Origin: CAYJLB01 sp964370845
GTDB taxonomy: Bacteria; Bacillota; Clostridia; Oscillospirales; Ruminococcaceae
Assembly (NCBI GenBank): GCA_964370845.1
Contig: CAYJLB010000068.1
Coordinates: 1 to 11,103, forward strand
DNA length: 11,103 bases
Reading direction: 5' to 3'
Shown here: piece by piece, positions 6,217 through 11,103 of the stretch
Layout: every line of letters begins with the position of its first letter
Position numbering within the stretch: the stretch's first letter is position 1
Position numbers and translations under genes: made by a program
Notes under the pieces: generated by a model
Told to the model about the DNA's origin: nothing
Seen by the model: only the letters and a program-made list of their open reading frames with translations
Database searches by the model: none

Positions 6217-8187
6217 ATGCAACAAAAACCTAATATTTTATTTCTTTTAGCGGAGGATATGTGCCCAAATCTTGGTTGTTATGGTGATGTTGATGCTATA
6301 ACTCCTAATTTAGATGAACTTTCTAATGAGGGAATTCGTTATACTAATGCTAATAGTGCGGCGCCTGTTTGCTCGGCTGCTCGTTCTACTTTAGCGCTTG
6401 GAGTTTATCCTTTTTCTGTTGGTGTGCATAATCATCGAAGCAATGTTTTGCTCCCTGAAAACATTAAAGTAATTGCAAAATATATGAGTGACTTGGGATA
6501 TTTTACTGCTATTAACAAAACTGATTACAACTTTGTTCATAAAGAGGGAAGTGGTATGGTTGAAGATTGGGACACAGTTTTTTCTGCTCCTTATTTTGGT
6601 GATGACGAAGAAATTGCAAACTGTATAAAAAATACTTGGAGAGAAAAAAGTGACAAACCATTTTTCTTTATGCATACTTTTGCTTGTACACATCAATCTC
6701 GCTATGGTTTTCCTAATGACCCCGTTAAACATAGAGAAACTTATGCTCCTCGAACTTCTGTTTCAGAATATCGTGATAGAAGTAAACTTACTATTCCAAA
6801 ATATCACCCGGACACTCCAGAAACTCGTGAAATTTGGGGGCAATATCACGAAGTTATCACCGCTATGGATAGAATGGTTGGGGAAACTATTGAGCATTTG
6901 AAAAATGATGGGCTTTATGAAGATACAATTATTGTTTTTGTGGGTGACAATGGAATGGGAATTCCTGGTGGAAAGGCTAATATGTGGAATGAGGGAATTT
7001 ATGTGCCTTTAATCGTTCGTGTTCCGGAAAAATATCAGCATTTAGTTAGAAATTATCAAAGTGGTTCTGTCCAAAGTAGTGCTGTTTCCTTTGTGGATTT
7101 ACCGCGAACTTTTATTGAACTAGCTGGTGGAAATCCCCCTTCACACATGCATGGAAAAAACTTTCTTACTCACGATAAATTTGAAAAATATTCTTACTCT
7201 TTTAGGAATAGGATCGATTCAATTTCCGAATTTGTTAGAATTGCTAAAAGTGAAGATTTTATTTATATTAGAAACTTTTTCCCACAACGAGGTTGGAGAT
7301 TTTCTGCTTATATGGAAAAAATGGCTCCTTATTTTACTAGCGCTTGGGAAAAAGAAGTTATTGCAAAGGGAGATAAAAGTTACAATAGAAAAAATGCTTT
7401 CTTCTTACCACGAAAACCTATGGAAGAACTTTATGACCTTAAAAACGACCCTTGTCAAATGAATAATTTAGCTCTTGACCCTTTACATAGAAAAACTTTA
7501 CTCGAAATGCGAAGTGGAGTTATTAATTTTATGGCAAATCATCGTGATTTAGGTTTTATCCCTGAAACCGAGCTTGCTCGACTGGCGAAAGAAAATAACA
7601 CTACTGCTTTTGAAATTGCACAAGATGAAGAAAAATATCCTTTTGAAGAAATTTTTGAATTTGTAAATAAAGTTGTGGATAACGAAATGGAAGAAGAGGA
7701 CATTGAATTTGCTTTAAAACATAAAAATCCGATTATGCGATATTGGGGAATTCAAACTGTTTGCTATTTTGAGGACAGGGATTTTGTTCCGACTTTGAGA
7801 AAATTGCTTGAGGACGAAAATGCTTCTGTTAAATTTGCGGCGGCTGAGGCTTTACTTAATTTGTCGGAAGATTTGCAAAATGTAATTCCCTCAAAAGAAG
7901 TTTTGAAAGGAATGCTACATAATAAGGACAATGTTATGTTACCTTTAGATGCGGCGGACTGTTTGTTCAGGTTAAAGGGCAAGGGTGCTGATTTAATTGA
8001 GGAAACTAAAGATCTATACAATTCTGATAATTTTAATTCTAAAGAAGATAATGGACGTTACATTGCTGCAATTACTGATATTATTGAATTTTATGCTGAA
8101 AAAGAAGATAAACCTTTTTCTTATGAAAACTCTGACCCGAAAATGGCGGAAAGATTACTTGTTATTCGTGATTTGAAGAAATCTTAA
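6217..8187 (+). CDS. Type I sulfatase (SGSH-like) with C-terminal HEAT-like repeats
   Basis: Hydrolase of the alkaline phosphatase/arylsulfatase superfamily. Residues 1 to about 430 are the sulfatase domain. CSAAR at C52-R56 fits CxAxR, where Cys is converted to formylglycine. E13/D14 in FLLAEDM and D244-N245 in VGDNG are expected metal ligands, H159 (TFACTHQS) is a likely active-site His, and K253 follows DNG. The LGCYGD, PVCSAAR and THQS pattern resembles heparan N-sulfatase-like enzymes (SulfAtlas S1_8, from memory). From about 489 to 615 the sequence forms helical pairs such as MRYWGIQTV and VKFAAAEALLNL, typical of HEAT repeats. The length, 656, exceeds that of a single-domain sulfatase. 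No signal peptide or anchor is seen, so it is probably cytoplasmic, which would suit an anaerobic radical-SAM maturase (anSME); none is in the window. GAAAGG and GGT lie before ATG 6217. The substrate is inferred only from family resemblance. Confidence 0.85.
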   Translation: MQQKPNILFLLAEDMCPNLGCYGDVDAITPNLDELSNEGIRYTNANSAAPVCSAARSTLALGVYPFSVGVHNHRSNVLLPENIKVIAKYMSDLGYFTAINKTDYNFVHKEGSGMVEDWDTVFSAPYFGDDEEIANCIKNTWREKSDKPFFFMHTFACTHQSRYGFPNDPVKHRETYAPRTSVSEYRDRSKLTIPKYHPDTPETREIWGQYHEVITAMDRMVGETIEHLKNDGLYEDTIIVFVGDNGMGIPGGKANMWNEGIYVPLIVRVPEKYQHLVRNYQSGSVQSSAVSFVDLPRTFIELAGGNPPSHMHGKNFLTHDKFEKYSYSFRNRIDSISEFVRIAKSEDFIYIRNFFPQRGWRFSAYMEKMAPYFTSAWEKEVIAKGDKSYNRKNAFFLPRKPMEELYDLKNDPCQMNNLALDPLHRKTLLEMRSGVINFMANHRDLGFIPETELARLAKENNTTAFEIAQDEEKYPFEEIFEFVNKVVDNEMEEEDIEFALKHKNPIMRYWGIQTVCYFEDRDFVPTLRKLLEDENASVKFAAAEALLNLSEDLQNVIPSKEVLKGMLHNKDNVMLPLDAADCLFRLKGKGADLIEETKDLYNSDNFNSKEDNGRYIAAITDIIEFYAEKEDKPFSYENSDPKMAERLLVIRDLKKS

Positions 8188-8191
8188 TGTG

Positions 8192-8218
8192 AAAAATTAA
8201 TATAAAGTACTAATTTTT
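8192..8218. terminator. Weak A/T-only hairpin between convergent genes
   Basis: AAAAATTA at 8192-8199 can pair with TAATTTTT at 8211-8218 around an 11-nt loop. The runs of A and T would allow use in either direction. The stem has no G:C pair and overlaps the last codons of the minus-strand gene, so termination here is doubtful. Confidence 0.3.
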
Positions 8219-9210
8219 GAAATTGTGATATCTTGATAATAATGGGTTAAAATTTCATTGAAAGTTTTTCCCTCTTTTGCCATTTCATTTGCTCCGAATT
8301 GTGACAAGCCTACACCGTGGCCTTCTCCTTTTGTATAAAATGTAAAATATCCATCTTTATATGTTAAATCGTAAAAAGGTGAGGGAAGATTTAATATTTG
8401 TTGCAACTCATAGGCATTTTCGTTATTGAATATCATACCTCCCGCCATTATGGAAATAACTCCATCGGCGGGAGTTTTTTCAAGTATTTTAAACCAGCTT
8501 ACCGGCTTGTCATCAAATTCAAGTTCATCAATTCTTGTTGATAGTCTTGCTTTTAGTTCAGCTTCAGATAAAGTCACGAGTTTCTGGTTGTCTTCAAGAA
8601 GTAAATCATAGGGGCTGTTTTGGCTTTGCAAATAGGGGATTTCTACACCGAAAGAGTAAAAAGAACTTTCAGTTTTTCCAGCGGACACATTGTGGTAGAC
8701 TGGAATAATGTATTCTTCATTATATGTGATTACAAAATTCATAACTTCCTCTACGGCTTGTTCGATTTTTTCGTAAAAATATGGATAGTCATAGCCGTAT
8801 AAAAGCTGGGCTTGTTCTTTTGTGTAAAATGGTTCATATGTATTGAAGTCGTTTGAAAAATATGCTCCTGACAAAGTTATGTTGGGGGAATTTAATTCTT
8901 TGTCATATCGCCTTAAAATATATGTGTGTGCAATTATTGCTTGTGCTTTTATTGCTTCAATTTCATAATCTGCTGGGATTTGTGCAAAGACTGCACCTAT
9001 TAAATATTCTTTTAGTGGAATTGAATAGACTTCTTTTGAAAAAGTATCGAGCATTAGACATTCTTCAAGGTCGGTATAAATTGGGATTATTTCTTCGTTT
9101 TGGGTTGTTTCCATAACTGCTACTTTAATATCTCTGTTTTGATAAATTGAAATTGGGATTATTAACACTATGACAAATAAAATTAAACCGCAAATTAGAA
9201 TTGTTCTCAT
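8197..9210 (-). CDS. SpoIID/LytB-domain protein, probably catalytically altered
   Basis: SpoIID is the lytic transglycosylase of the DMP machine that remodels peptidoglycan during engulfment; LytB-type relatives modify amidases or spore cortex lysis. This 337-residue protein has one N-terminal membrane segment (about 3-23) and an extracytoplasmic domain. Seen in order are LKEYLIGAVFAQIPADYEIEAIKAQA (about 66-91), YHNVSAGKTESS (the HSTSGGKTE region), and GEGHGVGLSQFGANEMAKEG near the C terminus. These fix the family. The catalytic Glu expected in the VVxxEMP motif is Gln77 here, and the usual ARTY reads AHTY. The Cys pair that binds zinc in clostridial SpoIID is not seen. GAGGAG (9221-9226, minus strand) precedes ATG. 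It stands alone between convergent and divergent neighbours, without spoIIQ or spoIIIAH nearby, so it is more likely a SpoIID paralog than spoIID itself. No convincing SigE-type promoter was found. Confidence 0.8.
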   Translation of the reverse strand: MRTILICGLILFVIVLIIPISIYQNRDIKVAVMETTQNEEIIPIYTDLEECLMLDTFSKEVYSIPLKEYLIGAVFAQIPADYEIEAIKAQAIIAHTYILRRYDKELNSPNITLSGAYFSNDFNTYEPFYTKEQAQLLYGYDYPYFYEKIEQAVEEVMNFVITYNEEYIIPVYHNVSAGKTESSFYSFGVEIPYLQSQNSPYDLLLEDNQKLVTLSEAELKARLSTRIDELEFDDKPVSWFKILEKTPADGVISIMAGGMIFNNENAYELQQILNLPSPFYDLTYKDGYFTFYTKGEGHGVGLSQFGANEMAKEGKTFNEILTHYYQDITISKISTLY

Positions 9211-9314
9211 ATTATTTTAGCTCCTCTTATTTAAAATGTAATATTATGGCTAGTACATATATTAAGTGTATTAATAAAAATAAAAAATAGAACATATATT
9301 TAGTTAAAATGTTA

Positions 9315-9343
9315 TTGCATTTAACAATTGTTTCTGTTATAAT
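9315..9343 (+). promoter_or_regulatory. Extended -10 promoter of the nfeD-SPFH operon
   Basis: TTGCAT at 9315-9320, a 17-nt spacer and TATAAT at 9338-9343, with TGT giving an extended -10. A perfect palindrome AACAATTGTT (9323-9332) lies within the spacer and could be an operator. This is a vegetative-type promoter; the sigma-W control known for some related Bacillus operons is not suggested. Confidence 0.8.
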
Positions 9344-9349
9344 ATAAAT

Positions 9350-9375
9350 ATAACAAAATTTATCTATTTTGTTAT
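9350..9375 (+). repeat. Inverted repeat at the 5' end of the nfeD transcript
   Basis: ATAACAAAAT (9350-9359) and its exact complement (9366-9375) flank a 6-nt loop. Since the -10 ends at 9343, transcription should begin near 9350, so the hairpin would sit at the very 5' end of the mRNA. It could protect the message from decay, or be a repressor operator at +1. It also contains the ATG at 9374 that would be the longest-frame start of NfeD, which argues against that start. Confidence 0.6.
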
Positions 9376-9390
9376 GATTTTAGAAAGGAA

Positions 9391-9397
9391 AGGAAGG
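9391..9397 (+). promoter_or_regulatory. Ribosome binding site deciding the NfeD start
   Basis: AGGAAGG, part of a longer run of AAAGG repeats from 9384, lies 6 nt before GTG at 9404. The alternative ATG at 9374 has no purine-rich site ahead of it. Confidence 0.75.
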
Positions 9398-9403
9398 ATT
9401 TTT

Positions 9404-9823
9404 GTGTATGATGTAATTATTTGGGGGATACTATTCGTAGCTCTCGTAGTAGCGGAAGTCGCAACCTTCCAATTTGTTTCAATTTGGTTGGCTTTAGGTG
9501 CTTTGGTAGCTATGATTTCTGCAGCTGTTAATGTTAGTGTTCCTGCACAGATTGTAATTTTCGTTGTTGTTTCGGCTATGCTTCTTATTTTAACACGTCC
9601 ACTTGTTAGAAAACTGTCGAAATTCAAGAAAGTTCCTACGAATGCTGATCTTGATATTGGAAAAAATGCTGTTGTTATTGAAGCTATTGGTGGAAGCGTA
9701 CATAATGGTCGAGTAAAACTTGACGGTGTGGACTGGACTGCTATTTCCGACGAAGAAATTGAAGTTGGTGAAGTTGTTACTGTTACTAAAATTGACGGTG
9801 CAAAAGTTATTGTAAAAAAATAA
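9404..9823 (+). CDS. Short NfeD-like membrane protein
   Basis: Membrane partner of SPFH-family scaffolds, without the ClpP-like protease domain of long NfeD proteins. From GTG 9404 it has 139 residues. Helices cover about 3-22, 24-42 and 46-64, followed by the family motif LTRPLVRK (63-70). A C-terminal OB-type domain runs from about 84 to 139, with GRVKLDGVDWTAISDEEIEVG as its core. The GTG start is preferred over ATG 9374, which would add ten charged residues before the first helix and lies in the transcript's 5' hairpin. The SPFH gene follows 29 nt after the stop. Known NfeD/SPFH pairs organise membrane microdomains and influence membrane fluidity or protein quality control; which of these applies here cannot be read from the sequence. 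Confidence 0.88.
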   Translation: MYDVIIWGILFVALVVAEVATFQFVSIWLALGALVAMISAAVNVSVPAQIVIFVVVSAMLLILTRPLVRKLSKFKKVPTNADLDIGKNAVVIEAIGGSVHNGRVKLDGVDWTAISDEEIEVGEVVTVTKIDGAKVIVKK

Positions 9824-9852
9824 AATGAAATTTGAAAGGTTTGGTGTTCGTT

Positions 9853-10803
9853 ATGCTATATGATATTAATCCCGTTGTAATTATTTTCGCTTTAGTTGCT
9901 CTATTTGTTGTTATTTTTCTTATCACAAGAATTAAAATTGTTCCACAAGCTCAAGTTTATGTTATTGAAAGACTTGGTAGTTTTTATAAATCTTGGAGCA
10001 ATGGAATTCATTTTCTTGTACCTTTCATGGACAGAGTTTCTAAAAAAGTTTCTATTAAAGAACAAGTTGTTGACTTTAAACCACAACCTGTTATCACAAA
10101 AGATAACGTTACTATGCAAATTGATACAGTTGTATTTTTCCAAGTTACTGATGCTAAACAATTTACTTATGGTGTAGATAGACCTATTTCTGCTATTGAA
10201 AACTTGACTGCTACTACATTGCGTAATATTATTGGTGATCTTGAACTTGACTCAACTCTTACTTCTCGTGATTTGATTAATACTAGAATTACTGCTATCC
10301 TTGACGAAGCTACTGACCGTTGGGGAATTAAAGTTAATCGTGTTGAACTTAAAAACATTTTACCTCCTAGAGAAATTCAAGACTCTATGGAAAGACAAAT
10401 GAAAGCTGAACGTGAAAGACGTGAGAAAATCCTACAAGCTGAAGGTGATAAGAAATCTCAAGTTCTTGTGGCTGAGGGTGAAAAAATCTCTAGAATTTTA
10501 CAAGCTGAGGGTGCTAAGGAATCTGAAATCCTTAAAGCTGAAGCTGAAAGACAAGCGAAAATTCTACAGGCACAAGGTGAAGCTGAATCTATTGCTCTTG
10601 TACAAAAAGCACTTGCGGACAGTATCGTTCTTTTAAATGATGCAAATCCAAAAGAAAATGTTCTTACTATTAAGAGCCTTGAAGCGTTTGCAAAAGCTGC
10701 TGACGGTAAAGCTACAAAAATTATCATTCCAAGCGAAATCCAAGGCATTGCTGGTTTAGCTGCTGGGTTGAAGGGTGTAATTGAGGAGAAAACTGCTCAA
10801 TAG
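9853..10803 (+). CDS. SPFH/Band 7 protein, paraslipin (QmcA-like)
   Basis: Oligomeric membrane scaffold of the stomatin/prohibitin/flotillin/HflK superfamily. From ATG 9853 it has 316 residues: a membrane segment at about 8-24, then the SPFH domain to about 180, beginning VPQAQVYVIERLGSFYKSWSNGIHF and including PFMDRV, FKPQPVITKDNV, RNIIGDLELD and WGIKVNRVELKNI. Next comes PPREIQDSMERQMKAERERR, a hallmark of slipins. A coiled coil of 11-residue Ala/Glu-rich repeats spans about 193-247, and a short C-terminal region follows. ATG 9853 is chosen because GAAAGG...GGTG (9834-9846) precedes it; the frame could open at TTG 9832, but nothing resembling a binding site lies ahead of that. It is coupled to the upstream NfeD gene and ended by a terminator. 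The family assignment is secure; the cellular role is not. Confidence 0.92.
   Translation: MLYDINPVVIIFALVALFVVIFLITRIKIVPQAQVYVIERLGSFYKSWSNGIHFLVPFMDRVSKKVSIKEQVVDFKPQPVITKDNVTMQIDTVVFFQVTDAKQFTYGVDRPISAIENLTATTLRNIIGDLELDSTLTSRDLINTRITAILDEATDRWGIKVNRVELKNILPPREIQDSMERQMKAERERREKILQAEGDKKSQVLVAEGEKISRILQAEGAKESEILKAEAERQAKILQAQGEAESIALVQKALADSIVLLNDANPKENVLTIKSLEAFAKAADGKATKIIIPSEIQGIAGLAAGLKGVIEEKTAQ
10429..10593 (+). repeat. Five 33-nt / 11-residue repeats in the SPFH coiled coil
   Basis: Consecutive 11-residue units start with Ile or Val and carry the core (I/V)L-x-A-(E/Q)-(G/A): ILQAEGDKKSQ, VLVAEGEKISR, ILQAEGAKESE, ILKAEAERQAK and ILQAQGEAESI. The hendecad period suits a long, nearly straight coiled coil as in other slipins. 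The DNA copies are diverged, so the constraint is on the protein. Confidence 0.85.
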
Positions 10804-10822
10804 TATGTCATTTCGCCGCTTT

Positions 10823-10853
10823 AAAGTCCTCCATTTTATATGGGGGACTTTTT
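10823..10853 (+). terminator. Terminator of the nfeD-SPFH operon
   Basis: A 12-bp stem (10823-10834 with 10840-10851, one G:T wobble) closes a 5-nt loop, and a run of five T (10849-10853) completes it. It lies 20 nt after the SPFH stop codon. Confidence 0.88.
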
Positions 10854-11067
10854 GTATAAGGAGAAGTCTTGAAAAAATATAGTTTAATTACTGCGGTGAA
10901 GCTATTAAATAATAAGGTTTAAAAGTGTGAGGACTGGCGAAAAGGAATGTACTAACGGTGTTTTTTGTTCAATAAAGTAATTAAATGTAAAAAAGGCATA
11001 AAAAACAAGTAGAATATGGATATAAAAAGTGAAATGTCACAATTCGACAAAAAACCACAAAAACCTG
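10854..11067. other. Intergenic stretch without a convincing gene
   Basis: A-rich DNA between the SPFH terminator and the final promoter. AAGGAG (10858-10863) precedes a TTG-initiated frame of 17 codons (10869-10922), too short and isolated to call a gene. A run of six T occurs near 10962, but I found no good stem before it. No tRNA, riboswitch or repeat is recognisable. The A-tracts just upstream of the promoter at 11068 could serve as an UP element. Confidence 0.5.
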
Positions 11068-11096
11068 TTGACAAAGAGGTAGAAAAGGTATATAAT
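11068..11096 (+). promoter_or_regulatory. Consensus sigma-A promoter firing out of the window
   Basis: TTGACA (11068-11073), a 17-nt spacer and TATAAT (11091-11096), both perfect, with A-rich sequence upstream. It must serve a gene beginning after 11103. Perfect promoters of this kind often drive rRNA, tRNA or ribosomal protein genes, but what lies beyond is unknown. Confidence 0.85.
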
Positions 11097-11103
11097 AAAT
11101 AAG

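Noticed and set aside
9231..9300. SigE-type promoter for the SpoIID-like gene
   Set aside because: On the minus strand a CATAATAT resembling a -10 is present, but no matching -35 was found at the right distance in this A/T-rich stretch.
9374..9403. ATG 9374 as NfeD start
   Set aside because: It lies in the 5' hairpin, has no Shine-Dalgarno, and its extra residues are encoded by the ribosome binding site of GTG 9404.
9832..9852. TTG 9832 as SPFH start
   Set aside because: No ribosome binding site lies ahead of it, and the added codons contain the GAAAGG...GGTG site serving ATG 9853.
10458..10748. 96-codon Ala/Ser/Cys-rich frame on the minus strand opposite the SPFH coiled coil
   Set aside because: The composition is what the complement of repeated Ala/Glu/Lys codons gives; no ribosome binding site was found.
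11016..11102. 28-codon frame rich in Lys, Glu and Asp at the right end
   Set aside because: It contains the perfect promoter at 11068-11096, has no ribosome binding site close to its ATG, and a Lys-rich product is expected from A-rich DNA.

Overview
The window is A+T-rich DNA from a Gram-positive bacterium, most likely a Bacillota member of class Clostridia. Four things point there: near-consensus sigma-A promoters (TTGACA-17-TATAAT, several with an extended TG), strong Shine-Dalgarno sequences of the AAAGGAGG type, the gene order rpsF-ssb-rpsR, and a SpoIID-family gene of the kind found in endospore formers and their relatives. The species cannot be named from the sequence alone. No tRNA, rRNA, CRISPR array, insertion sequence or phage gene was seen.

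Layout. (1) 1-60 is the terminator of an upstream gene. (2) 70-1430 is a two-gene unit with its own promoter and terminator, encoding two paralogous type IV pilin-like prepilins. (3) 1472-3406 holds a promoter, a membrane protein with a RING-like zinc finger and a zinc ribbon, and galU (UDP-glucose pyrophosphorylase). (4) 3432-4724 is the rpsF-ssb-rpsR operon (bS6, SSB, bS18) with a consensus promoter, a short structured leader, a structured 3' region and a strong terminator. (5) 4810-8187 is a MepA-like MATE exporter followed by an N-sulfoglucosamine-sulfohydrolase-like sulfatase with a C-terminal HEAT-like extension. (6) On the minus strand, 9210-8197 is a SpoIID-like protein lacking the expected catalytic glutamate. 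(7) 9315-10853 is a promoter, a 5' hairpin, a short NfeD protein, an SPFH/paraslipin protein and a terminator. (8) 10854-11103 has no convincing gene and ends with a consensus promoter firing out of the window.

How the genes relate. The window is a string of small independent units, not one accessory island. Two are well-known partnerships: bS6 with bS18 (and SSB between them), and short NfeD with an SPFH scaffold in the membrane. The pilin pair is a tandem duplication whose products probably work together at the surface. The other neighbours share no pathway that I can demonstrate.

I found no clearly new multi-gene system. The points most worth a second look are the SpoIID-like protein with Q77 in place of the catalytic Glu, the prepilin with Met at -1, the structured RNA and tiny reading frame inside the terminator upstream of the MATE gene, the signal-peptide-less sulfatase with HEAT-like repeats, and a recurring bipartite Shine-Dalgarno pattern. 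Three gene starts were moved inward from the longest open frame on ribosome-binding-site evidence: pilin 2 to 779, NfeD to 9404 and the SPFH gene to 9853.
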